Made by a program: the position numbers and the translations under genes. Below, one piece after another: positions 44,534-55,337 of a DNA stretch of 64,000 nucleotides. The stretch spans positions 2,728,001 through 2,792,000 of the forward strand of contig CM062380.1 in NCBI GenBank assembly GCA_031310005.1, written 5' to 3'. Origin of the DNA: Dactylellina haptotyla (Eukaryota > Ascomycota > Orbiliomycetes > Orbiliales > Orbiliaceae). Position 1 is the first letter of the stretch; every line of letters begins with the position of its first letter. Under the pieces are notes generated by a model. The model worked only from the letters and a program-made list of their open reading frames with translations. It was not told where the DNA came from and searched no databases.

Positions 44534-45694
44534 ATGACTTCGCTTGACGCGACTTTCAAGAAATTGTCCCTCGAGACCGGTTTCCTACCCCCTCAGCCCG
44601 GTGACTCCCGGAACTCAATGGTTGATAAGTATCTTGAGATGCTCGCAGCTGCTTATGAACAGATCGATATGAAGATGAACTCCCAGTAAATAAATCTTGC
44701 TCGCTTTTATCGGCTTGTAAAACTGACTTTCAACCGTGATCTATTAGGTTTGATAGGGTGGACCAAAGCATGGAGCATACAGTCGCTCAGCTTCGCCAAA
44801 GTATTGAACATGCAGTCGTTCAACTTCGCCAAAGTATTGACCATGCAGCCACTCAAATAAGTCAAGGGGTGAAAGAGAGTGAACAGTCGTGGGCACGCCG
44901 ATTCAGTAACGTCCACGAAGAAATGATAAAACTAGACCAAGCATTTTCATCTCTCAATGAAGCTATGAATGAAGTGAGGCGCGAGGCTGAACGCACGTAC
45001 GAAAAGGTCTCACACATGCACCGCGACATCCAAATCACAAATCAGTCTCGGGTGCGGAGTGCCCATAATTCCAAAGTTTATCGTGCGTACGAACCAATCT
45101 TGCAAATCGAATCTTTGGAGAATAAGACCAACTTGCCAATTCCGCCGGTTCTTTTAAATAAGTTTACAGTAAAAAAGTTCTGGAAGCTGAAAACTAGGAA
45201 GCAAGGTATCCAATAACCATTCGTTTATTATATTTTGACTGGTTTTAGATACAACTATTAACGCTTCACTAGTTGCGGAACTTCTTTCTCTGTGTCGGTA
45301 TTATTCCATAGTTATCGTCAACCATCGCAAAGATCGGCTTGAAGACTTCGAAGAATCCGAATCTGAATCCGAATCCGATGATCTAAAACTAGATCAAGAA
45401 TTATATATCATAGAATCGAATATCGACACTTTTCATCGACTCGTTGGCCTCAAACTTGGGTTGGATTATGAGAATATCAGTAGCCACATACAGAGACTCG
45501 AAGAAGAGTCGGAGAATTCTTCGTTGAAACGACGGTACGACTCTCTAGCGTCACCCGAGCCACCCTCACAACGTCGGTCGTCCGGAGATATTATCGAAGT
45601 TGTAGCTACCCCTTTTGTTCCACCCACGCCCCAACAAGATTACCGACACGGCGGCATTTTCTCTGAGTCCCCTACTCAGTCCGATGAGCGGTAG
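44534..45694 (+). CDS. Coiled-coil protein with 11-residue repeats, three exons
   Basis: This predicted protein has 351 residues. Exons are 44534-44685, 44748-45205 and 45249-45694, all phases consistent. Exon 2 opens with three hendecads (SMEHTVAQLRQ, SIEHAVVQLRQ, SIDHAATQISQ), encoded by a 33-bp tandem. The coiled coil then continues to about residue 145. Exon 3 adds LVAELLSLCRYYSIVIVNHR, an acidic ESESESESDD run, a second helix and a Pro/Ser-rich tail. Eleven-residue repeats favour right-handed or membrane-peripheral helices. I do not recognise the family. The introns make it a real gene rather than a chance frame. Confidence 0.65.
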
Positions 45695-46252
45695 CACATC
45701 TACTTCCTAGAGTTCCGCCTTCCACAATACCATTCTAAGATATTGCGCAAGGTTTTATACTTTATAATTTATTTTTGCCCTGTACTGCTACTTCTTTTAT
45801 TTTGATGCCATTCCAGCTTAAAGGTCGTTACAAATTGTACATAATATTTTCAACTATAATTCTAACAAAATCACCGTACGCTGACTGCTGTATCTTCTAA
45901 ACAAAACACATTACGGGAGTGTGAGAAACTCTGCTACACGCTCGGCTTCTAACCTTTTATTATGTTTGTAATGTTCCCGAAAATAAATTTGAAGCAATAT
46001 CCACATTATGAAGAACCTTTGAGCTATTTCAGCAATAACAATATTGTGTGGGTGGTCCAACACCCCCTTTCTCTTTTGGCGATAGGGAGAGTACCTGCCT
46101 TGAACAAGCATTATACTTTTTGCTATTGAGCCTTGCAAAATATTTCTTAACAACTGATGAATATAAATATCACCTGTCCCAGTGCTAAACCCATCAGTCA
46201 TTCTATCGTTCTCACATCTAGTATCTCCTCGTTAAGCTACCTGTCTATTCAA
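45695..46252. other. Intergenic, nothing recognised
   Basis: AT-rich; open frames on the minus strand (45911-46201) look random. Confidence 0.5.
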
Positions 46253-46686
46253 ATGAAAACCCTAAGTTTCAAAACAATCGTAATACTTTCTCTCGTTATT
46301 TCGAGTACTAGTGCTGGTAGTGCAGGACTTCCAATTTGCGTGGCTAATCGATGCCCAAAGGGAGCGCGAAACCCGGTCGCTATGACGGGGACAGACACCA
46401 CTCTCTCCTACGTTCCAAAAGGAGACAGTGCTACTGCCTTGAGTACGACCCAGACCGAAACAACAAGTTCAAAATCTCCACCGACTACCGATAGTGCAAA
46501 GGACGCAGGTACGCTGAATACGTTTCCTTTGATTCACTAAAGCCGTTAATAATTATTATAAACACAGATGGGAGATCATACGAAGCGGAGCCGGAGCATT
46601 CTAGTGATAGACACGAACCGGCAAAGGTTAGCAAGTCTCTAACCAAGGTTTCGCCAGTGAAAACAGCTGGAGATAACTCCCTATAG
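46253..46686 (+). CDS. Small secreted protein
   Basis: This predicted protein has 124 residues. Exon 1 is 46253-46508 and exon 2 is 46568-46686 (GTACGC donor, CACAG acceptor, phase kept). The start MKTLSFKTIVILSLVISSTS is a standard signal peptide, with cleavage likely near residues 20-25. The mature part has two cysteines close to its N-terminus (PICVANRCPKG) and is then Thr/Ser-rich with an acidic/basic tail. It has no recognised domain. Size and secretion signal fit effector-like proteins, but the low Cys count and the Ser/Thr content also fit a cell-wall-associated peptide. Confidence 0.6.
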
Positions 46687-46899
46687 CCAGGCTGGTTTCG
46701 GACTTAGTAGGTTACCAGTTTACAAGACTGATCTGAAGCATCAGACACAGTCGATATCACCTGAAGATAAGGTTACTAACAAAGTATTTGCAGACGAACA
46801 ATTATAAAGTACTGCTTCTGAAACAGTGTTCGATGCTAAAATATTAAGATGGTAGAAAGAAATCGTGTATCCAATTTGCATAGCCTGTTATTTACAATA

Positions 46900-47700
46900 T
46901 TAAAACTGGAGACGCGTTTTAGCGTTTTTTGGAAGCTTAAACCCGTGCTTACGAGCAAGATGAGCCTTATACCAACCTTCCCGAGTAAACTCCATAGCGC
47001 AATATGGATATGGACATTCAATTGACGTCTCGTTATCATATCGTGATAAATGCTGTGCTTCGAAATGCCGTCCCAAGTTAAATGCACTGTCATAGGTGTC
47101 ATAGGTGTGTCCTTGAGTCGCAGGGTCGTTGTATTGGTGGTAGAAACACACAGGGCACTGGAGTGGCTCGATCTACCTGTGCATATGTTTATCTTCGGGA
47201 TCGATAGTCGTCACCCTTTTCAGACATATATCTACAGCTAGGATTTCGTAAGTATCTGGGAAATATGGTTTTGCTAGCAGTGTGTATACTGGTGGAGCCC
47301 AGGCATCTAACTTGGTCGCCAGGTATCGCTTTCGACTAGGGGCATTTCAACATTACGTATTTCAAGTCCTATAGCTGGTCCGAGGACGGATGGAATGACG
47401 CCTTCTCGTAATTCTCTACTGTCCGATTCTGAAACGCCTGTAAGCTTTCGGTTCTCCAGAACAATTTGCCTAATCACCCGATGAGTTCGACACGCCGTGC
47501 GCGTAGCTCATCCATAGTCAGCGACGTTTCGAGTGGGTCGTCGAACAGAAGTTAACTAGCCCTTTCCCTTTCTTCAGTCGTGTATAATGGCTCTTGGGGC
47601 TGAGTTGAAGGTTGAAATACATCCAGCTCCTGCGTCCCCTCATCTGGGATAGCTTGTGATTCCTGCTGCGCCGTTAGAAATCCCGCCAGGCGATGCCCTT
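46900..47700 (-). pseudogene. Relic of a second DUF3435 recombinase gene
   Basis: The minus strand from about 47166 to 46900 encodes a two-finger C2H2-like tail (CPVC..HFEAQHL and CPYPYCAMEFTREGWYKAH). It aligns closely with the tail of the intact DUF3435 protein next door (CLFC..HVSTQHL and CPHPACC..FKCHAAKVH). Upstream, to about 47700, I recognise only broken patches of the preceding region (DDPLETSLTMDELRARRVELI-like) interrupted by stops. The catalytic part is not found. It is most likely the decayed 3' end of a paralogous captain-type gene. Only the zinc-finger frame remains open, so a small surviving gene cannot be fully excluded. Confidence 0.6.
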
Positions 47701-48337
47701 CCACGCTACGATAGGGCATCAACATGTCTAAGCATCGATGGTTCGATAATACATGTGCATTTTCTGATAATTCACGTTTCGTTTGCCGTGTTAAACACTG
47801 CTATCATGTTAGACGGATTGCTGTTGTTGGAAAGAAGTGGTACATGTTATGGTGTGGTGGCGATGAGTAAGAATTACTAGATTTAAAAGTCAAAGTAGTC
47901 AAAATGGAAGTTCAAAACTCCTCCTCTAGGGACTTTATTTAGATAATTTAGCATTACATATTTTCTCATGACGATACATCACGTGAAATATCCGCACTAT
48001 AAAAATATACCTACACGCATCAAACATTTGAACTGTACCATTTTATAAGATATCAATATTAGACTATCCTTGAAAGTAATAAAATTATCAATTCTTCATC
48101 GGTCGACACTAACTACGATCTAATATATAAATCCCATATCCTAGTTTACTATTACTCGCTCTACAAATTATTATAGTTATAATCCACGTACAGCCTTCCC
48201 GAATGAAACGCAACCACCAGTGATTCTTCGCTAACTCTCCGAATCTCTTCGAGTGGTTTCTCTTGTAGCCTGTACTCAAAATTTTCCATTCACTTGAGTT
48301 TCTTACGAGTGCCTGGGCTGAGAGCAGTGTTCCGTTC
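47701..48337. other. Intergenic, nothing recognised
   Basis: It is AT-rich in the right half, which probably includes the 3' UTR of the recombinase gene. Confidence 0.45.
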
Positions 48338-50709
48338 TTAGTAATAGACATTGTGGACCTTTGCGGCGTGGCATTTGAAATGGTCTTGTGATTCCAGGAG
48401 GGTACCACAACATGCTGGGTGAGGGCAAACAATCTTGGCTGAGGTACCGAGATGCTTCAAATGTTGCGTAGATACATGGCGGCGCAAAGAATCAGAACGT
48501 GACCATCCTCTAAAACGCGCCCTTTCTGCCAACTTGGTATCTCCTAGGCAGAATAAACACTGGAACGAGGGACACATGGCCGGAATCAAAGGTTGCTGTG
48601 ATATTTCGCAGGCTTGGTTGTCTGGTATTATATCATCGGGCTTTCTTAAGAACTGGAAGTCAATTGAAGGAACCTTAAGTGGTTCTACGAAATTGAGAAT
48701 TCCTTCTGAAGCTTGACAGAGGCTAATAAGCTTCCCAAGGACCCTTATACGTATATCAGGAGTAGCCGGTTGTTGATCCGACCATTTGATACGACGGTCG
48801 GCGACATCAATACTTCCGAAAAAGAACCTAGCGATATCTGACCGCTCTTGAAATGCCATGTTTAACGCGTGAGATTGCGAACTGGAATCTGTATCAGAAT
48901 GAGGTTCCATAGTGCGAAGTTGTTTGGCTATCTCAACCTCGTTGATGTTGTCAAAGAAGTATTGTCGCTTCGCAGTCATTGCATCTCTTTCGCAAGCCAT
49001 CTTTTCGGACTTGATGTCCTTTTGAAGGGCCTCATACTCTTGGTACAGATCCGTGTCATTGGCCTTAGCAATCTTTAGACGTTTATGGTTGCGGAGGAGG
49101 CGATTCCTCAAGTCGTCAGCTTCATTTTGGAGGCTTTGGAGCTCTTTGTTTTGCCCAATAGCCGTTTTCTTTTCGACTTTGGTCAATGACTTCGGAGCTT
49201 GTGGGTGGCGACGCAAACCCATTTTTCCAATGGCGTCCAGCAGATCACTCCGTGAAGGAGTGCCGAGAAACGCGGATTGAATATCAAGATTGACTCGTCT
49301 AGATCGATAATATTTATCATATGTTTCATAAGCCGTGTGACCTAACGCTTGGGTTCGTTGGGAGACCGTTGCAATCGCTGAGGAAGCACCATTAATTACT
49401 GTTAACTGTATCGGGTAATTTGTAAACTTACGGTCGATAACACTAGCGGCGGCACGGCGAAAATTATAAGGTTTGAGAGGTTCCTCGAAGCCAGCGTTTT
49501 CGCCAAGATTTTTCAGTAGTGCCTGTAGAATTCCGTACGAGAAAGCTTCTGTTTCGGAAATGCTGCGGCCTTGAGGTCCTGCTTCACGGAAAATTGGTGT
49601 TTCAAGAATGCTTTCTCTCCATTGAAGTTGGATGCTGTCAACATATGATGGGACAACAAGGCCGTACAAGTCAGCGGGCTTCTTGATGTCTTCTGACTTG
49701 AAGGCATTATCCGTAAAAGCGAGTGCGAGAAACAATATTATCGGATCAAATGCGAGACAGTCGTCTCGCTCATGGAGCATAAATATAACTCTTCAGGTTG
49801 TTAGTATTGTCCATTACACTCTACTTTATCTCAGTCGAGTTTAGCTTACGGTTCTTGTTTTCGACCTCTACCCTTCATGATCCAGCTAGTAAGCTCCATG
49901 ACGATGACAATCTGCCTGGCACCATCGCATGGTAGAATTCGAAGAGAGACATCTTTGTATTTGAGGCTTTCGTTCGTACCACGCCGGCAATTAGATTCTA
50001 TCAGAGCGCCGGGGCGGGAGGCTGTGAAAGCCATAAGCATGAGGATTAATGGTAACTGTATGCGATAACGCTCATGTCGCAGGATTGATGTATCCAAAGC
50101 CCAGTGATAGTGCAGAAGCACAAACAGGTCTGTAGCTTTAGCGAGAGGTTTTGATCGTCCGAGCAAAGTAAGTTCCTGCTCAATTCGGAGGTTGTTATGC
50201 AGATACTACCAGGAATAATTAATGAAGGCTCCAGTGCTAGCCAGAGGATAGGAGGGTCTTTACCGATCTTATTTCATCGCCAATTCTTTTATCCAAATAG
50301 CATTGGGTTCTTTCAGAATACACTAGACGAAGATACTTCCACTGAACCTCTAATGTCGAGAAACTCTTTACATTTGACGTTACAATATACCATTCAAGGT
50401 AACCTTTAAAATACCGGCAATCAGTATTACAAGAGCCCAAAGCAGTATCTGGGCATACAGGTATCGTTTGACAGTATCTAATCATCCATAGCATTATACT
50501 TAGCAAAGGGAAGCTACGAAACTTGCGATATAGAAGGAATCTTACCGATTCCAAGATTTTTTGACTTTAGCAATGAAATCTTTGGTGGCAGGAGCATGGA
50601 GGCTAGGCGGCGCTTTATGTCTGGAAAGAAGAGCCAATCTTTCAGAAGAATTATAAGGTTCTGTTTTCGTGGTTTTCCGCGATCTCCTAGCTCTGCGTTC
50701 TGGAGCCAT
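48338..50709 (-). CDS. DUF3435 tyrosine recombinase (Starship captain type)
   Basis: This is a predicted site-specific recombinase of 728 residues that would cut and rejoin DNA to move its element. Exons are 50709-50546, 50477-50264, 50205-49850 and 49790-48338. All phases agree and no internal stop is left. The N-terminal core-binding part reads KKSWNRYC and FKGYLEWYIVTS. The catalytic domain has TASRPGAL with Arg190, YNFR (353-356, the Y-x-x-R box), GH at 395-396 and a Tyr cluster YETYDKYYRSR, one of which should be the nucleophile. A coiled coil and two C2H2-like fingers follow at the C-terminus. It starts about 570 bp from the 3' end of SPB4 and is transcribed away from it. Such proteins are often mislabelled 'FluG domain'. 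Confidence 0.9.
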
Positions 50710-50805
50710 TGCCTACAATTCAAACGATTTGTAAATAAGCCCAACTGCACAGAGATAGGTTTCGGTTATGATGAATGTTGTGGTGCTTGGTGATGAAATA
50801 GGTGA

Positions 50806-50891
50806 ATGCTGTGTCCTGGAATCGAGGGTCAACCGTAGGACTGCAGGACCACTATGCGTTTATATACATGTTGCTCTGTTGGACACAGCAT
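50806..50891. repeat. 11-bp inverted repeat in the captain promoter
   Basis: ATGCTGTGTCC at 50806-50816 and its perfect complement GGACACAGCAT at 50881-50891 flank 64 bases. The TATA box of the captain gene lies between them. Confidence 0.75.
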
Positions 50892-51086
50892 CTTCGCCTC
50901 CTCTCTCACAACTATTTGAGAGATGGACTTTAAAAGTAGGAGCGTAAGTGTGGGGACCATGGGCGCGTAGCAGATGGGCTGTGTTGGCAGGAAAGGTACA
51001 ATTAATGGATGTGGAGTTACTACCCAAAAAGGTATTTAAAACTCGCTTTTTTGGATAAATTTTCACCAGCACATGAACTAACTTAA

Positions 51087-51180
51087 GTACTTATATGAAT
51101 ATATGAATATATATATATATAAGTACGTATTAGGTGTATTGTACAGGGTATCGGTACTTTGTGTATCGTACAAGATATCG
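51087..51180. repeat. TA-rich palindrome and direct repeats near the element edge
   Basis: GTACTTATAT (51087-51096) pairs with ATATAAGTAC (51117-51126) around a TA run. Next comes GTGTATTGTACAGGGTATCG (51134) and GTGTATCGTACAAGATATCG (51161), matching at 17 of 20 positions with a 27-bp period. Confidence 0.65.
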
Positions 51181-51279
51181 CAAATAAAATGTCCCAAAAA
51201 GCATGTCCCCCAAATCGCCAATCGCCCGATCATAATAATATAATTACAAAGATTGATATACTTCTATACTTCTATTCTT

Positions 51280-53157
51280 CTATTCCCCATCCTCGCTGTC
51301 CTCCCTCTTGCTCTTCTTGACCTGCCGTATCATCTCCTGCAACTCGTCCACATCCTTCTTCTCCTCCGCGGTCATCTTGCTGTACTTGTCCGCATCCCTC
51401 CTCTTCCGCTTCCTCTCCCTCCTCTCCTCCCTCTGCTCCTTCGTCTCCTGCTTGCCGCTCCACGACGAGTTATTCTTCTTGCTCTCCAGCCTCTGCTGCT
51501 TCTCCTTCTGCATCTTTTCCTTGTACTCCTCTGTCTGTCGCAGCTGTATCCCCTCCTGTCGTTGCTTCTCCCTCGCCTTGTCCTTGAACCGTATGTTCTC
51601 CACGTCCACCCCCCTTTCAGCCAAATCCAAATCGATGTCCGATACCCCTTTCAACTCCGGCATCTTTGGCATCTTGACCAATGCCCAACCCTTGCCCGTC
51701 TCACTCCAGTCCACATCCTCAATTCGAAATATCGACGTCGCAACGTGCCCCTTGTAACTCCTCACCCAACTGACAAACCCCTGAAGTCCCTTCTCATACA
51801 CCGCTCTATCCGCCTTCACCAACCTACGCATCTTCTCCAGCCCTTCCTTCATTTCATCTTCCGACGGCGCCGGAACCTCGCTTTCCGGTATCAGCCTCAT
51901 CGGTGTCTTCCGCACTTTCATAAAAGGCACATAATCCTCCTCTCCCCCTTTCGTCAGCAGCAACACCGCCTTCCCCCTCCTCCCCGCTCTCCCAGACCTC
52001 CCGCACCGGTGCATAAACTGCTTCGGATCCTGCGGGGCATCCAGCTGTATCACCAGATCCACCTCTGGAATATCCAAACCTCTAGCTGCTACATCAGTCG
52101 TCAGCAGCATCGCCACCCCCGTGGATTGTGTAAATTGTTCAAAATTCTTCGTCCTGTTGACCGATGACTGCCGCCCGTGTAGCGGAACTATTGTGAAGTG
52201 AGCTGGTAGCAAAACCGGCAACAAATGCGCAAAGTAATCTACCGCGTGACATGTCGAAAAGTACAATATCGTCTTCTGTGGCGGCATCGGTAATGACTCG
52301 AGCAGCTTTGGTACATAGAATAGCTTTTGTGACGGCCGAACGGGTATATACCCTATATCCAGACTAACCGGCGTCCGTTTCTCCTCGTCCTTGTGGTCCC
52401 GGACTTTGACATTGATTCTCACCCCATTGCGCACTCCAACCCACCCCATCACCCCTTCCACGGCGTCCGTAACGCTTGCGCTGAATAGCCCCGTCCGTCG
52501 CTGTTTCGGTAGCCGTGCTAGAATCTTCATGAGCGTGTCTTTGAACCCCAGATCCAGCAACCTATCCGCCTCGTCTAGCACTAGTACATTGAAACTCGAC
52601 GTACGCACGTAATCCGACCCGAGAAGATCGTTAAGTCGGCCCGGTGTGGCGATAACCAGATTCGCAGCGTTCGATAGGAAGAGCTTCAGGTCCTTTTGCG
52701 GGGTGGTACTCGAACCTCCCACTAATAACTGCGGCCGGATGGGACACGGCGTCGTGCTACCGCTTTCGTCTTCATCCGCTGGCCAGAATTTCAGCAGCGT
52801 TTCGCAGACACCGTGTATCTGCGTCGCAAGCTCCCTTGTAGGTGATATAACGATCGCCTCGAGGAATCCCTTCCCTCGGGTTTCATTGCTGCGTATTAAC
52901 CGCTCGATTACAGGTATTAAGAATGCTAGTGTCTTCCCGCTGCCGGTGACGGCTTCGACAACAACGTCCTTGTTGCCCAGGAAAAGTGGGATGGTGGATG
53001 CTTGGACCGGGGTCATCTTTGTGAAGCCCATCGTCGCAACGGCGTCGAGGAGCCATGGCGAGAGGGTGCTGAGGGATGTCCATAGCTGCTTTTCGGCCGA
53101 CGATGTAGCTGATGACGCAGTTTTCGATTTTGATTTCGAGGAGGATTTGGACGGCAT
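51280..53157 (-). CDS. SPB4: ATP-dependent rRNA helicase Spb4
   Basis: This is a single-exon DEAD-box helicase of 625 residues that acts in the nucleolus in 60S ribosomal subunit assembly (25S rRNA maturation). Motifs in order are the Q motif (FTKMTPVQASTIP), motif I GSGKT (72-76), Ia PTRELA, Ib TPGRL, II DEAD (195-198), III SAS rather than SAT, V (TDVAARGLDIP) and VI (HRCGRSGRAGRRG). The Spb4-type C-terminal domain and a long lysine/glutamate-rich helical tail (KKNNSSWSG to the end) follow. The ATG at 53157 (MPSKSSSKSK) fits the family length. SAS in motif III is, as far as I recall, usual for filamentous-fungal Spb4. This is the first housekeeping gene beside the accessory block. Confidence 0.93.
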   Translation of the reverse strand: MPSKSSSKSKSKTASSATSSAEKQLWTSLSTLSPWLLDAVATMGFTKMTPVQASTIPLFLGNKDVVVEAVTGSGKTLAFLIPVIERLIRSNETRGKGFLEAIVISPTRELATQIHGVCETLLKFWPADEDESGSTTPCPIRPQLLVGGSSTTPQKDLKLFLSNAANLVIATPGRLNDLLGSDYVRTSSFNVLVLDEADRLLDLGFKDTLMKILARLPKQRRTGLFSASVTDAVEGVMGWVGVRNGVRINVKVRDHKDEEKRTPVSLDIGYIPVRPSQKLFYVPKLLESLPMPPQKTILYFSTCHAVDYFAHLLPVLLPAHFTIVPLHGRQSSVNRTKNFEQFTQSTGVAMLLTTDVAARGLDIPEVDLVIQLDAPQDPKQFMHRCGRSGRAGRRGKAVLLLTKGGEEDYVPFMKVRKTPMRLIPESEVPAPSEDEMKEGLEKMRRLVKADRAVYEKGLQGFVSWVRSYKGHVATSIFRIEDVDWSETGKGWALVKMPKMPELKGVSDIDLDLAERGVDVENIRFKDKAREKQRQEGIQLRQTEEYKEKMQKEKQQRLESKKNNSSWSGKQETKEQREERRERKRKRRDADKYSKMTAEEKKDVDELQEMIRQVKKSKREDSEDGE

Positions 53158-53613
53158 GTTTGTGAGTTTGGGGAGCTCGGGTTCCGGCGACGTCGGCCTG
53201 TCGCATAGCAAAGATAAAACCTTCACCTCGAAATTTTGGTCTAGAAATGTTTAAATTTCGCGAAAGACAAAAAGCTAAAAGGGAAACCCAACACAACACA
53301 GAAAATATTTCATCTTGTCTGGCTAACGATAGGCATCTGGTTCCAAGTTGCATGACACGCTACGGTGTATGCGAGACTGCGTCAAATCACGGTAGTATTT
53401 ACCATACTAAACTTTTGATCTAAAGTCTTCTTATATAAGGATACATACAAATAAATAGGCTACAAGACACAAAATAACGCTTACCAAACCCGCCTTGATC
53501 CAAACACAATTCGCCTTAGACCTAAAATGAAATAAATCTTAATATCCTGAGCTGCCAAAATAATATATCCAATCGCAATAGGAGAGTCGCACTGAATGAG
53601 CCGCACTGGTATC
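53158..53613. other. Intergenic, nothing recognised
   Basis: This covers the SPB4 upstream region and the 3' space of the CorA-type gene. No feature is seen. Confidence 0.5.
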
Positions 53614-55337
53614 TTACACCATGTTTGATTTGCGAGTTTTCGGCTTGCCCCACCGCATACGTCTCAATTCCGGATTAGTAAAATCCATGATCATCCTCGG
53701 CAGACTAATACATAAGAACATGAGCCCTGCTATTGCGCTATCCCTCACGAGATGCCAACACCCCGGAAGAAACCCGCGGTGTTCTTGCCTCCATACTCTA
53801 TACCCAGGTGCTAATCTAGACAATATAAAGGCAGAGATAATCGAAACGGACGTACAGCACAAAGCTGTTACGAAGAACCATTTGAAACGGGGAACATTAT
53901 CTTGCCACTCTTCGATATTCATTCCGAATATCGAGGTTGCAAACGTCAGAGGGATGAAGATGAACGCCAGGCGGGTCAATTGCGTGACACTCTCGGCTTG
54001 CTCTACGGATTTTCTCGCTTCTATAATCGACTCTTGAGCGGAGATCTGTGCCGAAGTTTCTTTGAGCACCTCCCGTAGCTCCATAACTTCCTCTTGCACT
54101 CTTTGTGCATCTTTCATCATGCTAGCGATAACGGCTTGAGCGTACGGCGCATGTGCCACGCCTGGGTTAAACCACGGATATGAGGTATGGTCGTTTAGAG
54201 AACGATATGTTGAAGTGAAACTGGAATTCACCTTTTGGAAAGCATTGAACGGATTCGTGGTGTCGTATCCCCAATGGTCACCCCCCGAGACTTTGAGAAT
54301 AGAACCTTTATCTAAACCCGCTGGTCCGAGGCCGAAAAGATCGATGTGGCTTCGAATTTGGAAAACATCCTGGGATGTCTCTATACAGTAACCCCTGATC
54401 AAGGGCAAAAGAGTTAAAATGGGGTGTGCAATGCATGCTTCTAGCTCTAGACTGGTATTTCTGGAGAGTCTGAAGAATGTAGTCTCCGCTTCATTTTGAG
54501 GTAGTTGCCATTTATGTAGGTCGTCAAAGGGCATATTTATTGTTGGGGCTATGATGTCCCGGTTGACAATATTCGATGAATAGACCGACGATTCTTGGGA
54601 TATGAGCACTAGAACTGTTGTAGGATGACTATTCGTCAGATCTGAGTTGCCAAAGAGATTTTACCCCTCTTGTATTTTCCATAATTTTATTATAGCAAAC
54701 AACAGTTAAATAAGACCTTACCTGTTTGGAAGTCTTGTTGAGGGTGAGAGACCATCGATACTGTGATCTTTTTCCGCCGGGTGGGTATTGCGCGTTCAAA
54801 TTGAAGTGGCGAAAAATGCGCTTCGGAAGGCAGATACGAAAGACATGTATCATGGATAGAAAGTGTGTTTATGGCCCCATCGTGAAAATGACTTCGGAGA
54901 TGGTGATCTTGTAGTATCCGGGGATTGATATTGTAAAAAGAAGCGACGTCTCTGAAGAAAAGCCACCCTGGTTTATGGAAACAGAATAGTATACGAAGCT
55001 TTGTGCCTAAACTAGGCGTTCTTAAAAGCCGATTCACATCGGAATTATCGTTAACAGGCCCATCGCCGAGTAGCGAATAGCCGCCGGTTGTTACTGAGAA
55101 TTCTCCAATATCTAGAGAATACACTGCCGTGAACTGCGGATTCTTGGTGGCCATAAAAGCGCGGCTACATGATTTAATAGGCTCGAGATCAGAGAACTTT
55201 GTTTCGACTCTCTTCAGATAGTCTGAATACGGCACATGGTCGTGTTTCATATCTTGACTTGAGCAGTCTATAGAAGGAGCGAAAGAGTCGTAAGAAAGGA
55301 TAGGAAATTCTCGTTTGTGGCCTTTGGGATCCGTCAT
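53614..55337 (-). CDS. CorA-like Mg2+ transporter family protein
   Basis: This predicted membrane protein has 538 residues. Exon 1 is 55337-54722 and exon 2 is 54614-53614. The 107-nt intron has a GTAAGG donor and a CAACAG acceptor. A long cytosolic N-terminal domain leads to a helical stalk (VQEEVMELREVLKETSAQI), then the first membrane span (LAFIFIPLTFATSIF) ending in GMN (434-436), the signature of the CorA pore, and a second span (WFFVTALCCTSVSIISAFIL). A third hydrophobic stretch near the C-terminus (GLMFLCISLP) is extra. Filamentous fungi have many such CorA-like paralogues with unproven transport. Mg2+ or another divalent ion is inferred from the family. Confidence 0.8.

Larger units (their letters stand above)
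50710..51279. promoter_or_regulatory. Captain promoter and probable element edge
   Basis: This space separates the captain start from the SPB4 stop. It contains an 11-bp inverted repeat (50806-50816 and 50881-50891) around a TATATAAA box for the minus strand (50859-50866). It also holds a TA-rich palindrome (51087-51126) and a pair of imperfect 20-bp direct repeats (51134-51153 and 51161-51180). The transposon border should lie in this interval; I cannot fix the base. Confidence 0.55.

Noticed and set aside
48338-49780. FluG-type glutamine synthetase annotation
   Set aside because: DUF3435 proteins are often named 'FluG domain', but this one has recombinase boxes and no glutamine synthetase motifs.
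51253-52167. Long plus-strand open frame of about 300 codons
   Set aside because: It is the antisense of SPB4, whose Lys/Glu- and Arg-rich tail gives Leu/Pro-rich antisense frames. No domain features of its own.
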